NCBI RefSeq assembly: GCF_963665445.1
Contig: NZ_OY762276.1
Span: 4,954,601-5,018,600, forward strand
DNA: 64,000 bases
Source of the DNA: an uncultured Desulfobulbus sp.
GTDB lineage: Bacteria > Desulfobacterota > Desulfobulbia > Desulfobulbales > Desulfobulbaceae
Direction: 5' to 3'
The notes beneath the pieces were generated by a model. That model did not search any database. It was given only the letters and a program-made list of their open reading frames with translations, and was not told the DNA's origin. A program made the position numbers and the translations under genes. Positions 17,119 to 25,726 of this stretch are shown piece after piece (within the stretch, counting starts at the first letter, position 1; every line of letters begins with the position of its first letter).

Positions 17119-19578
17119 TTATCCCCTGCTGCGCTCAAACAGGTTCTTTTGTGGGACGCCGCCCGCGGCCTGTTGTTCTTCATCCAGAATCTTGTGGAGA
17201 ATTGCCGTCAACGAACCGGGGAGGAGATAATCCTGGCCCCGTTCACCGCGAAAGATCGAGGCCGATTGCTGGGCCACGTTTTTCCAGGTGATCGAACTGC
17301 TGTTGCTGGCGATGATCTCGAAAAACATCTTGTTGTACGGGTCGTTGATCATGGCCAGACCGGTGCCGATGGTGGCCAGAATGTCCACCGAGGAGGCGAA
17401 CAGACGGGTCAGGCTGGTGTAGACCTTGACGCCGCCGCAGGAGCCGAGGCTGAGAAAGCGCGGCTTGCCCCGCAGATCGGACTGGCTGACTTGCCCCTCC
17501 TCGATCAACTTGGTCAACGGTTCGATGATCTGCTCCGAGCGCCAGTAACTGTGACCGCGCTGGGCGAGCATCTCGTCGCCGGAGTGAATGAAGCGCTTGA
17601 GCATCTCCATCTGGTTCTCCACGTCCGAGTAGACGAACTGGGTGTGGACGATCTGGATGCCGTTGATCTGCTTGGTAAAGGCCACGGCAAAATGACGATT
17701 GCGCATCGCCTGGAACAGTGTGGCCAAACCGGCGCCCAGGTAGCGCTGGGTTTCCGCCCGAAAGGCCGCGGTCATCGGCGGGATGGAGTACTTGTCGGAA
17801 ACAACCAGCCGGTAGCCGTTTGCAAGGAGCATGTTGGCGTTGGAGGCAAAGGATTGACGGCCGTCATCATCGGGATGATACATGGAGACCGAGCCCAGGC
17901 GGCCATCCTGCTTCCATTCGGCAAAGGGCGTGTTTTGATACTGCTCAAGATTGATGGCTCCGTGATGGACGATCAATCGGCTGATCAGGATTCGATCCGA
18001 TTGGCCGAGCAGTTCCGGATAGGTTTGCAGATAATACTGGAGGATGACGTTGATCAGTTTGGCATAGGCTGCATCTCCCGCATCGCTTTGCTCGGCCATC
18101 AGGGAAATCAGATAGCTGCGCGCCTCGGGAGAAAGCACCTTGAGCAGATGGCTGAAGGTGGCGGAGAACAGCAGGATCGAATCTTCGTTTTTCAGCGCCG
18201 AGGACGCCACCAGCTGGAGGATCGCCTTTTGCTTGTACGGATCCGTGGGAAAAAATTCCGTGAGTTTTCCCTTTTGCGCACAACTGGAAATAAAGTCGGA
18301 CACGAGCAGGTTACCGGGGTCGACGACCTTGAGGAAGTTGAGCAGGTCACCCTGGTAGCGGCTACTGATGCGGGCCAGCAACACTGGAACCATGATGTTG
18401 CGGAAGGAGGAGTCGTACAGTTCGCTGCCCTGGGCCATGACGGCGTAGGCGTTGGCAATGGTGAGGTCACGGGCGGTCTGCACCCGTGCGGCTGCGGTGG
18501 CCCGCTTGAGCAGGGCCACGCCGCCATTGGAGATGCTGCCGAATTGGGCCCGAACCGAAGGCTGCAGTTCATTGTACTTCGCCTGCAGCTGCTGCATGGA
18601 CCAACTGTTCAAGGTACCATCGGATATCTCGTAGCCGTTTTGATCGGTGACCGCATGCAGGTTGTTGATCTTCCACAACACCTCGGTGCCGCCGTCATAA
18701 AGTGCCTGCAGCAGTCGGCTCTTTTTTTGTGCGTCGAATTTGTCGTACTGTGCCTCCTGAATGTTGGTCGGCAGGGCAAAGTAACTCACCAGCCAATCCC
18801 AGGCCTCCTGGGCACGCAAGGACTTGTTGGTGAACAGACAACGTGCGTTCCACGCATCGTCCTGGTACAGCTTCAGCAGCAGCCCCAGGCCGTCGTTCAT
18901 GGTCTCGGGATTCATGTCGGCAATCCTGGCATAGGCCTCGGCTGCCTTGGCCTGATTGTTGCGCAGGCGCATAATGGTGGAGAGGCCGTTGAGCGCCAGA
19001 TCGACCCGCATGCCCTTGACCAGGAAAAAGGCCTGGGCGGCACGGGCATTGGCACTGCTCATGTTGTTGAGCATGGGAAGGATGCCCAGCGCCTGACGGG
19101 CGGTGACGCCCCTGATACCGACAAAGGCACGGAAGGCGCGGCCTGCATCGAACCCCATCTGCTTGACCGTATCCAGGCTGGCAATGCCACCCTCGATATC
19201 GGTGGTGCTCAGGCCGGCCAGGGCCTCGAAGGTGAGCACCTGTTCATAGGTGAACCGCTCCCGGGAGAGCCGGTCGAGGACCTGCTGGGCGTACTGGAAG
19301 TTTATCCCCGGAAGGACGCAGATCTTGCGGAGGATGCGCTGGGCGTTATAGTTTAATCTCGGGATGATCGTCTTCCCGTATTGCATTTGTTGGCTGGTCA
19401 GGCCGGGAATATTCTGGTATAGGCCCATGGTCTGTTGCACGCTGACTGCACCTGGCTGGTAGGTGGCGCTCCAGCCGTGCGATGCCGTGATCGGCAGCAG
19501 GAGCAGCAACAGGAAAACGATCTGAACGGGGCGATGAATTCGCCGGGTGGTCCGACAAAGAGGAGTAGGGATGTGCAT
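17119..19578 (-). CDS. Large exported protein of unknown function, possible caspase-like C-terminal domain
   Basis: I do not recognise this 819-residue protein. The ATG at 19578 gives a basic n-region (RRIHRPVQ) and a Leu-rich hydrophobic core ending ASHGWSA, a clear signal peptide; the frame extends 14 codons further to a TTG. Residues about 50-480 are helical and rich in repeated Ala/Leu helices. Near the C-terminus a hydrophobic strand precedes RGHSYW (His676), and a second hydrophobic strand (RFLSLGS) precedes Cys714 in GSCGG. This His-then-Cys order, about 38 residues apart and each after a beta strand, resembles clan CD peptidases (caspase, legumain, gingipain). That is inference only. 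It sits 8 bp upstream of holA and is divergent from an EamA transporter. Confidence 0.6.
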   Translation of the reverse strand: MHIPTPLCRTTRRIHRPVQIVFLLLLLLPITASHGWSATYQPGAVSVQQTMGLYQNIPGLTSQQMQYGKTIIPRLNYNAQRILRKICVLPGINFQYAQQVLDRLSRERFTYEQVLTFEALAGLSTTDIEGGIASLDTVKQMGFDAGRAFRAFVGIRGVTARQALGILPMLNNMSSANARAAQAFFLVKGMRVDLALNGLSTIMRLRNNQAKAAEAYARIADMNPETMNDGLGLLLKLYQDDAWNARCLFTNKSLRAQEAWDWLVSYFALPTNIQEAQYDKFDAQKKSRLLQALYDGGTEVLWKINNLHAVTDQNGYEISDGTLNSWSMQQLQAKYNELQPSVRAQFGSISNGGVALLKRATAAARVQTARDLTIANAYAVMAQGSELYDSSFRNIMVPVLLARISSRYQGDLLNFLKVVDPGNLLVSDFISSCAQKGKLTEFFPTDPYKQKAILQLVASSALKNEDSILLFSATFSHLLKVLSPEARSYLISLMAEQSDAGDAAYAKLINVILQYYLQTYPELLGQSDRILISRLIVHHGAINLEQYQNTPFAEWKQDGRLGSVSMYHPDDDGRQSFASNANMLLANGYRLVVSDKYSIPPMTAAFRAETQRYLGAGLATLFQAMRNRHFAVAFTKQINGIQIVHTQFVYSDVENQMEMLKRFIHSGDEMLAQRGHSYWRSEQIIEPLTKLIEEGQVSQSDLRGKPRFLSLGSCGGVKVYTSLTRLFASSVDILATIGTGLAMINDPYNKMFFEIIASNSSSITWKNVAQQSASIFRGERGQDYLLPGSLTAILHKILDEEQQAAGGVPQKNLFERSRG

Positions 19579-19602
19579 GGTGTTCCAAATGGTGGATTGA
19601 TG

Positions 19603-20529
19603 ATGTCCGATGGTGTGCAAAGGATGCTCCCTGCCTTAGCCTTGCTGTTGGCCATGGCGCTTTGGGGCAGTTCCTTTGTGGCCTTGAAATACAGTTTTCA
19701 GGAGATGCATCCCCTTATGGTCATTCTGGGAAGAATGGTGGTTGCATCGTGTTGTTTTGTCCCTTTTATGCGATCGTTTTCCCGGGTCGGAATACGTCGT
19801 CGCCATGCACTGCCGGTCCTGCTCATGTGCCTGTGCGAGCCTTGTTGTTACTTTCTTTTTGAAACGGCGGCCTTGACCCGTACCACTGCCTCCCAGGCCG
19901 CAATGATCACCACCATGCTGCCATTGATGGTTGCCCTTGCTGCGGGGGCGGTCTTGGGGGAACGGATCACTGCGCGAACCATTGGCGGCTTCGTTCTCGC
20001 GGCCATCGGAGCGCTCTGGTTGAGCCTTGGCGGTCAGGGAACGCAGCAGGCACCACAACCTGCTTTAGGGAACTTTCTTGAGTTCATGGCCATGATTTGC
20101 GCGACGGGCTATACTATTCTAATGAAACGTTTAAGTAAAGAACTCCATCCGTTTTTTCTCACCGGGATCCAAGCTTTTACGGGCGCTGTGTTTTTTGCCC
20201 CGGTTCTGCTGTTGCCATCGGTTCGAGCCGCCTCTCTCACCTGGGGCGGCGTTGGTGCGATTCTCTATCTGGGGGTGGTGGTCAGCATGGGGGCGTACGG
20301 AATGTACAACTTCGGGGTCAGCCGGATTCCCGCCAGTCAGGCCTCGGCCTTTGTCAACCTGATTCCGGCGTTTTCTATCCTGCTGAGTTATCTGATCCTC
20401 GACGAGCGGCTCAATGTCGGTCAATGGATGGCCTGCGCACTGGTTTTTTGCGGTGTGCTGATCAGCCAGGAGAATATTTTCCCTAACGAAAAAAGGGGTA
20501 AATCGATCACTGAGGAAAGTTCGCCATGA
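19603..20529 (+). CDS. EamA-family (DMT superfamily) transporter
   Basis: This 308-residue membrane protein has ten predicted hydrophobic segments in two EamA repeats (first repeat MALWGSSFVALKYSF onwards, second repeat from MICATGYTILMKRLS). Such permeases export or import small metabolites, often amino acids; the substrate is not predictable. Of two adjacent ATG codons at 19600 and 19603 the second is better spaced (7 nt) from GGTGG. It ends in a 4-bp ATGA overlap with the DUF2905 gene. It diverges from the exported unknown protein gene, with only 24 bp between the starts, so the two promoters overlap the coding sequences. Confidence 0.82.
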   Translation: MSDGVQRMLPALALLLAMALWGSSFVALKYSFQEMHPLMVILGRMVVASCCFVPFMRSFSRVGIRRRHALPVLLMCLCEPCCYFLFETAALTRTTASQAAMITTMLPLMVALAAGAVLGERITARTIGGFVLAAIGALWLSLGGQGTQQAPQPALGNFLEFMAMICATGYTILMKRLSKELHPFFLTGIQAFTGAVFFAPVLLLPSVRAASLTWGGVGAILYLGVVVSMGAYGMYNFGVSRIPASQASAFVNLIPAFSILLSYLILDERLNVGQWMACALVFCGVLISQENIFPNEKRGKSITEESSP

Positions 20530-20726
20530 ACAGAGCCCTGGTGATTGTTGGCCTGCTTTGTATCATGATAGGTCTGCTCTGGCCCTGGCTGAAGCAACTG
20601 CCCCTGGGGCGGCTGCCCGGCGATATCCTCATTGTCCGCGAAAATTTCCGCTTCTCCTTCCCCCTGACCAGCTGCATCGTGGTGAGCCTGGTGCTCTCCA
20701 TTTTGCTCTGGCTGTTTCGGCGTTGA
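20526..20726 (+). CDS. DUF2905 family small membrane protein
   Basis: This 66-residue protein has two hydrophobic helices (ALVIVGLLCIMIGLLWPWL and SCIVVSLVLSILLWLF) joined by the conserved loop GRLPGDILIVRENFRFSFPL, which identifies DUF2905. Function is unknown. It is translationally coupled to the upstream EamA transporter through ATGA and lies 13 bp before the next gene, so it belongs to a four-gene forward operon ending with rluA. Confidence 0.88.
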   Translation: MNRALVIVGLLCIMIGLLWPWLKQLPLGRLPGDILIVRENFRFSFPLTSCIVVSLVLSILLWLFRR

Positions 20727-20739
20727 ACACGATCGTCCC

Positions 20740-21504
20740 ATGAGCAGCGTTCGCCCGCATTTCGACCTGGAAAATTTGCACAGTGGCGGTTGGTGCAGCC
20801 GGTGCGGGCTTCAGCACTTCCTACCGGCTCAGCCGGTGCTTGCGGATTGCCGAGAACTGATGGCCCATCTGGAGGAGCAAGGGCGGATCGACAACATTGC
20901 AGGGCAGGGAGAGGCGGCTTGCGATTGCGCAACCAAGGGGCTGTTTACCCCAGGCGGGGGGAAGATGTTCGGGATGCTCGCCTGTCGCGATAGGGCCGGG
21001 CGGCGGGTGGTCTTACGGGGCTTTTCCGGACAGTTTAATGGATTGTGGCGGGTTCCCGGTTGGGTGGGACCGATTTTCGATGAGGTTCGTTTTCAGCAGT
21101 TGGTGCGCCTTCCGGAAAGGCGCATCAAAGCGATGGGCAGGGAGTTGGCAACCCTTGTCCCTGATTCATCCCGTCACCGTCTGCTCAAACAACAGCGAAG
21201 ACAGCTCTCGCGGCAACTGATGAACGAGATCCACCAGCTCTATACGCTCACCAATTTCCGCGGAGAGGCGGTTACCCTTGTCGAGGCTTTTCAGGGCAAG
21301 GGAACGCCGCCAGCGGGGACCGGGGATTGCTGCGGCCCCAAACTGCTCAACCATGCAGCCCTCAATGGCCTTTGGCCGGAGGCAATGGCCGAGTTTTACT
21401 GGGGTGGGGCCAACAGCTCCGGGACAAAACAGCACGCACAGTGGTATCCGGCCTGTGCCCACAAATGCCAGTCCATCCTCGGCTTTCAACTCTGCGGCTT
21501 GTAA
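20740..21504 (+). CDS. Stand-alone N-terminal domain of a long RluA-type pseudouridine synthase
   Basis: This 254-residue protein matches, from memory of the family, the N-terminal half of the roughly 550-residue RluA-family proteins of gamma-proteobacteria. Shared landmarks are the C-terminal block GTGDCCGPKLLNHAA, the MAEFYWGG motif, and WYPACAHKCQSIL, which include four conserved cysteines. A further Cys pair lies near the N-terminus (WCSRCG), like a zinc finger. Function of this domain is unknown; an RNA-binding role is plausible. Its stop (TAATG) overlaps the start of rluA by 1 bp, so here the two halves of the fused protein are separate but coupled. Confidence 0.7.
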   Translation: MSSVRPHFDLENLHSGGWCSRCGLQHFLPAQPVLADCRELMAHLEEQGRIDNIAGQGEAACDCATKGLFTPGGGKMFGMLACRDRAGRRVVLRGFSGQFNGLWRVPGWVGPIFDEVRFQQLVRLPERRIKAMGRELATLVPDSSRHRLLKQQRRQLSRQLMNEIHQLYTLTNFRGEAVTLVEAFQGKGTPPAGTGDCCGPKLLNHAALNGLWPEAMAEFYWGGANSSGTKQHAQWYPACAHKCQSILGFQLCGL

Positions 21505-22148
21505 TGGAATTCGTGGTGGAGATATTGTACCAGGACCAGGATGTGGTGGTGGTCAACAAGCCCGGAGGGTTGTTGGCGGTTCCCGGTCGCGGCCCGGACA
21601 AGCAGGACTGCGTCACCGCCCGGGTGCGGCGGTTGATTCCCGGCTGCATCGAGCAGCCCGCTGTCCATCGCCTGGATATGGATACCTCCGGTGTGATGGT
21701 CCTGGGGCTGACGTGCGAGGCGCATCGGCAGTTATCCACACAATTTTCCGAGCGGTTGGTGGAAAAACAGTACCTGGCCCTGTTAAGCGGGGAGGTGGAG
21801 GCAGAGGCGGGGGAGATAGCGCTCCGCTTTCGCCTGGATCCGGAGAATCGTCCCCATCAGGTCTATGACCCGGTTCAAGGGAAGTTGGGCATCACTCTGT
21901 GGAAAAAACGAGCGACGCTGTGCGGGCGGAGTCTTGTTGCATTCACGCCACTGACCGGCCGGACCCACCAGCTGCGAGTCCATGCGGCCCACCCCTTGGG
22001 GCTGGGCTGCCCCATTGTCGGTGATCGGCTCTATGGTTCCGGCCGGCTTGGGGAGATGCTCTGCCTGCACGCGGCCCGGCTGCAGTTTGCCCATCCCACC
22101 AGCGGCGAGTTGATGTGTTTTGCCTCGGCTGCACCCTTTCTCGATTAG
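21504..22148 (+). CDS. RluA-family RNA pseudouridine synthase
   Basis: This 214-residue catalytic domain isomerises uridine to pseudouridine in rRNA or tRNA. It contains the NKPGGLLAVPGRG motif I and HRLDMDTSGVMVLGL, in which the Asp of RLD is the catalytic nucleophile. GRTHQLRVHAAHPLGLGCPI follows as the C-terminal motif. The start ATG at 21504 overlaps the stop of the upstream gene; no S4 domain is present. Which RNA site is modified cannot be told. The 3' end overlaps the convergent LysM gene by 4 bp. Confidence 0.9.
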   Translation: MEFVVEILYQDQDVVVVNKPGGLLAVPGRGPDKQDCVTARVRRLIPGCIEQPAVHRLDMDTSGVMVLGLTCEAHRQLSTQFSERLVEKQYLALLSGEVEAEAGEIALRFRLDPENRPHQVYDPVQGKLGITLWKKRATLCGRSLVAFTPLTGRTHQLRVHAAHPLGLGCPIVGDRLYGSGRLGEMLCLHAARLQFAHPTSGELMCFASAAPFLD

Positions 22149-23308
22149 TCCTGCTTACCGCTGTCCTCACAGTTGTTCTTTACCCCGCTGATCTGGATCT
22201 GCATCCCCGGGATGAGCAGATCCGGATCCTTAACCCGATCCCGGTTCTGCGTGTACAGCTGACGCCATGCATCCTGATCGCAGAAAAGACGTTTGGCAAT
22301 CTTGCTCAGGGAATCGCCGGGCTGCACGGTATAGGTCTTTGGCGCGGTCTTTTGGGGGAGAGGGGTGGCTTGGGCAGGGGCCTGTTCAGCTTTCTTCGGT
22401 GCCGATACCGGTGTGGGCGCGGGGGGAGGCGCGGATACAGGGGCTTGCTCCAACTTGTTTTTTGGCGTGTCAGGCTGCGGTGCGCTGGCCGTTATTTTGT
22501 CTGCCACCGTCAAGAGGGCTGATCGCACGCTATCGGCCTCTGCAGGCAACTCTGGCTCAGGAGGTGTCGGCCTGACTTCCGCTCTGTTTTGTGCGGCAAT
22601 GGGAGCAATCGGCTGCACGGAAGGTGCCTCAACAGCTGGAGAAGCATGTTGGCTGACCGTTTGTCCATCCTCCAGGGGGGCTTTGGGCGCAGGCGGGACA
22701 ACCTTGGGCTCACCTGAGGCGGAGGACAAGGTCTCCGTGTCAGGGGGTAGGGCTGCATTGCTTGAGATGTTTTCAGGCTGTTGAGCTGGTTGCTGCTGCG
22801 CTGCAGGGAGGGAAGGTGACGCAGGCGATGGTGCGGATGGTCGGTGGAGTCCCGGCTGGCCGAGATACCACCAGGCACCGGTACCGCCAATTCCCAAGAG
22901 CAGTATCCCGGCCGCAATGGGGGCCAGCGAGCTGTTTTTCTTTTTACTGCGACCGGTTTTTTCTGCCTGGGCGCGGATGCGTTTTGACCGCAGGCGCACG
23001 GCACTCGCAAGCTCCAGCGCTTCCTCAACCCGTTTGCAGTGTTCCTGGATGCCTGGAAAATCAGAGGCGATCCCGGCTGCCTGCTGGTAGCGGTGCCGGG
23101 CCTCCTCAATCCAGCCCTCTGCTTCAAGGGCCTCGCCCTCGGTGACCAGGGAGGTTGCCCGGGAGCAACGTTGCTCCCGCTCGGACTCCAGGGCCAGACG
23201 CTCCTCCGGATCCAGCTCCTCGCCGTGCATGGTCAAGAGGGTGCCTGCCTCGACAACACGTCCGCCCTCTAATGCTGCTTGAATCTCTGCTGATGAAATT
23301 GGTGACAA
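22145..23308 (-). CDS. LysM-domain, single-pass membrane protein
   Basis: This is a 387-residue protein. The start is most likely a TTG at 23308, because AGGAGG sits 6 nt upstream; the frame is open 22 codons further but without a binding site, and no ATG fits. The order is an N-terminal cytoplasmic helical region (about residues 1-125, tetratricopeptide-like), a transmembrane helix (LAPIAAGILLLGIGGTG), a long Pro/Ala/Gln-rich linker of about 170 residues, and a C-terminal LysM domain (TYTVQPGDSLSKIAKRLF to IPGMQIQI) that should bind peptidoglycan. The layout resembles proteins anchoring cytoplasmic or membrane machinery to the wall. It ends overlapping rluA by 4 bp. Confidence 0.75.
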   Translation of the reverse strand: MSPISSAEIQAALEGGRVVEAGTLLTMHGEELDPEERLALESEREQRCSRATSLVTEGEALEAEGWIEEARHRYQQAAGIASDFPGIQEHCKRVEEALELASAVRLRSKRIRAQAEKTGRSKKKNSSLAPIAAGILLLGIGGTGAWWYLGQPGLHRPSAPSPASPSLPAAQQQPAQQPENISSNAALPPDTETLSSASGEPKVVPPAPKAPLEDGQTVSQHASPAVEAPSVQPIAPIAAQNRAEVRPTPPEPELPAEADSVRSALLTVADKITASAPQPDTPKNKLEQAPVSAPPPAPTPVSAPKKAEQAPAQATPLPQKTAPKTYTVQPGDSLSKIAKRLFCDQDAWRQLYTQNRDRVKDPDLLIPGMQIQISGVKNNCEDSGKQD

Positions 23309-23470
23309 GGCAGTCCTCCTGAGGTGAAAATGATCATGCCAAGCAAGGTAGCTTTTTCGGGTGGCGCTTGTCAAGAAATGGAAAAAGCAAAGCAGATAGC
23401 CTCGTAAACGTCAAAACACTGAAAACCACCTATTGCGAAGCCAGTACGCTGCAAAACCTGAAGCGCAATC

Positions 23471-23496
23471 CTCGGGGCATTTGACGAGAATGACAA
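23471..23496 (+). repeat. Partial copy C of the dispersed hairpin repeat
   Basis: CTCGGGGCATTTGACGAGAATGACAA here matches the core of copies at 33.2 kb and 42.2 kb. Only the 3' arm and loop are conserved; the 5' arm is replaced by unrelated sequence, although TTGCGAAG at 23433 may be the remnant of the upstream part. It lies between the LysM gene and the mdh terminator. Confidence 0.5.
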
Positions 23497-23530
23497 ATAA
23501 AAAAGGGGTGCCCGAACAAGAGCACCCCTT
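23497..23530 (-). terminator. Rho-independent terminator of mdh
   Basis: AAGGGGTGC at 23503-23511 pairs with GCACCCCTT at 23522-23530 around a 10-nt loop. On the reverse strand a T run (A tract 23497-23504) follows. It lies 28 bp beyond the mdh stop codon. Confidence 0.87.
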
Positions 23531-23558
23531 GAAATCGCCTCAATGTTGAGGCAAGATC

Positions 23559-24539
23559 TTATTTGATGTGATCGGCAACAGCGGCGCGCTCACCCTGGAG
23601 CTCGGCCTCGGTTTTCTTGATCATCTCACGGCTGAAAGCGCTGATCTCCAGGCCTTCAACGATCTTGTAGTCGCCGCCTTCGCAGACGATCGGGAAGGCA
23701 AACATCAGATCCTCGTCCACACCGTAGGGGTTGCCCTTGCTGTAGATACCCATACTGACCCACTGACCGTTGCTGCCCAGCGCCCAGGAACGCATGTGGT
23801 CAACGGCCGCGGAAGCGGCAGAGGCTGCTGAGGATGCGCCACGGGCCTTGATGATGGCGGCGCCACGCTGCTGCACGGTGGGGATGAAGTAGTTGTTGTT
23901 CCACTCGTCGTCGACCAGCTCTTTCACAGCCTTGCCGTCAGCTTTGGCATAGCTGATATCCGGATACTGGGTGGAGGAATGGTTCCCCCAAACGACAACC
24001 TTCTCCACCTTGGTGGAGTGGGTACCGGTCTTCTCGGCGATCTGCGACATGGCACGGTTGTGATCCAGACGCATCATGGCGGTGACGTTGCGCGGATTGA
24101 GTTTCGGTGCATTCTTCATGCAGATCAGGGCGTTGGTGTTGGCCGGGTTGCCAACAACGAGCACGCGGCAGTTGGGATTGGCGTTGTCGCTTAACGCCTT
24201 GCCCTGGACGGTGAAGATGGCGCCGTTGGCGTTGAGCAGGTCGGAACGCTCCATTCCCGGACCACGAGGACGGGAACCTACCAGCAGTGCGAAGTCGATG
24301 TCTTTGAAGGCGACATTGGGATCATCGGTGGCGATGACGCCTGCAACCAGCGGGAAGGCGCAGTCGTTGAGCTCCATCAGCACGCCCTGAAGAGCGCCCA
24401 TTGCCGGGGGAATTTCGAGAAGCTGCAGGATAACAGGCTGGTCAGGTCCGAGCATGCTGCCGCTGGCGATGCGGAAGATGAGGGAATAGCTGATCTGACC
24501 GGCAGCTCCGGTTACTGCTACACGTACTGGTGCTTTCAT
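23559..24539 (-). CDS. mdh: Malate dehydrogenase
   Basis: This 326-residue enzyme interconverts malate and oxaloacetate with NAD(H), feeding the TCA cycle. It is of the cytosolic-type MDH subgroup: the dinucleotide loop GAAGQI is at residues 11-16, the substrate arginines lie in [13 protein letters not shown], and the catalytic His is in [13 protein letters not shown]. The length is standard. A GGAG lies just upstream of the ATG. The gene is monocistronic: a 369-bp upstream region with palindromes precedes it and a strong terminator follows. Confidence 0.95.
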   Translation of the reverse strand: MKAPVRVAVTGAAGQISYSLIFRIASGSMLGPDQPVILQLLEIPPAMGALQGVLMELNDCAFPLVAGVIATDDPNVAFKDIDFALLVGSRPRGPGMERSDLLNANGAIFTVQGKALSDNANPNCRVLVVGNPANTNALICMKNAPKLNPRNVTAMMRLDHNRAMSQIAEKTGTHSTKVEKVVVWGNHSSTQYPDISYAKADGKAVKELVDDEWNNNYFIPTVQQRGAAIIKARGASSAASAASAAVDHMRSWALGSNGQWVSMGIYSKGNPYGVDEDLMFAFPIVCEGGDYKIVEGLEISAFSREMIKKTEAELQGERAAVADHIK

Positions 24540-24908
24540 TTGTTTCTCCTTGTTGTTGAACCTACCAAATTAGTAGACCAAAAAATTGGTTACTACCATC
24601 AGTTGTCATGCAAATCCCCCGGGGAGAGGATTTTGAATCAAGAAACGAACTCGGTACTCATGTGAAGCAAGATATGACTCTGGAATCGAACCGGGGAATG
24701 CGTTTGGGGCATGGCCGCCAGGACCGGCGGGACGCGTGTCTTGGTTGACAAGGATCCGGGAAGCGAAAGAAATACTGCAGTATTCTCGGACGCTTTACCC
24801 CAAAAAAATGAATTCCTATTCAGATTCCACCGTCATTGATACAAATCAACGGCTAAAAAGTCAAGTGCTCTTTCGTGGGAGGAGGGCTCTCTAGAATAGA
24901 GAAATTTT
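24540..24908. other. Intergenic region upstream of mdh, with two inverted repeats
   Basis: No gene is visible in these 369 bases. TAGTAGACCAA (24571-24581) and TTGGTTACTA (24586-24595) form an imperfect hairpin just upstream of the mdh ribosome binding site. AATACTGCAGTATT at 24771-24784 is a perfect 14-bp palindrome, suited to a dimeric regulator. Both lie on the promoter side of mdh and at the 3' side of the Nudix gene. No clear sigma-70 boxes were found. Confidence 0.4.
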
Positions 24909-25436
24909 TCAGGAAATAAGCGAGTATCGGTCGCTGATCACCATCATCAGCGTCTCGTAGGTGAAGCCCCAGATGAACCCTTCGGTAGCCGGGATGCAGG
25001 GGAAGAGGACGTCCGGGCAACGGGGGCTCATGGGCCGCTTGATGATGTTTGCGCTGTCCGACACATACTCCAGGTTCAGCCACTCATGGCAGCTGATTTC
25101 CGAGCGTTGGAGGGAAATGGGTGGGATTGCGGGGAGTTCAAAAAGATAGGTGGTCACCGGAATCGGTTGGTTGAGGTGATTCCCCGCCTGGCGGACCGGA
25201 TACTGTTTGACCAAAAGATCGGTGGAAAGTTGAATCCCGCACTCTTCAAAGGTCTCGCGGATGCAGGTCGCCAGCAGCGAGGGATCGCCGTCGTCACGAC
25301 GTCCGCCGGGGAAGGAGTAATGCCCGGACCAGGGATCCCGGGGGTTGGCTTTTCGTTTGAGCACCAGAACTTCCGGTTGCGGATCATAGGAAATGATGGT
25401 GGCAACGGCCGCCTCTTTTTTGGTGAAAGATTCCAT
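24909..25436 (-). CDS. Nudix hydrolase, CoA-pyrophosphatase-like
   Basis: This 175-residue protein carries the Nudix box GRRDDGDPSLLATCIRETFE followed by EC, in which the first Glu of the consensus is replaced by Asp. The preceding block VLKRKANPRDPWSGHYSFPGG resembles NudL-type coenzyme A pyrophosphatases, which cleave CoA to 3',5'-ADP and phosphopantetheine. The ATG at 25436 was chosen; a TTG 12 codons upstream is possible. No strong Shine-Dalgarno sequence is visible for either. The C-terminal YETLMMVISDRY helix is also typical of this subgroup. Substrate assignment is an inference. Confidence 0.8.
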   Translation of the reverse strand: MESFTKKEAAVATIISYDPQPEVLVLKRKANPRDPWSGHYSFPGGRRDDGDPSLLATCIRETFEECGIQLSTDLLVKQYPVRQAGNHLNQPIPVTTYLFELPAIPPISLQRSEISCHEWLNLEYVSDSANIIKRPMSPRCPDVLFPCIPATEGFIWGFTYETLMMVISDRYSLIS

Positions 25437-25726
25437 AACACTCTGTATAGCAAATTCCCGTTCGATACCCAAGGGGGGAATAGTGAAAAGTCGACATAAT
25501 CATGTCTGCGCTGGTTGACGTGGGGCGGTACAAAATGGTCCGGAGAGGGTGCATTTTCTGTACAATCCGAATGGTTTCCTGTACGTTTCAAGCGACGATG
25601 ATCTAAAAAAATAATCATCATCGGTGCTGCTTATCATCAATTTGTGGGGCAAAATGTTCTTTTTCCCCAGACGTTCAGTCCTCGCCACGGTCAGAAACGC
25701 ATTCTGCCTCTTTACCGAATACGCTT
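25437..25726. other. Intergenic region between the Nudix gene and trkA
   Basis: These 290 bases hold divergent promoters and no convincing gene. CGATGAT (25596-25602) and ATCATCG (25617-25623) are perfect inverted arms around an AT-rich centre, a plausible operator about 105 bp before the trkA start. Short open frames here lack ribosome binding sites and family features. Confidence 0.35.

Noticed and set aside
17149-19356. 735-codon forward frame antisense to the exported unknown protein
   Set aside because: It has no ribosome binding site or recognisable domain and its composition (Gly/His/Gln) is typical of an antisense shadow. The reverse-strand gene has a signal peptide and fits its neighbours.
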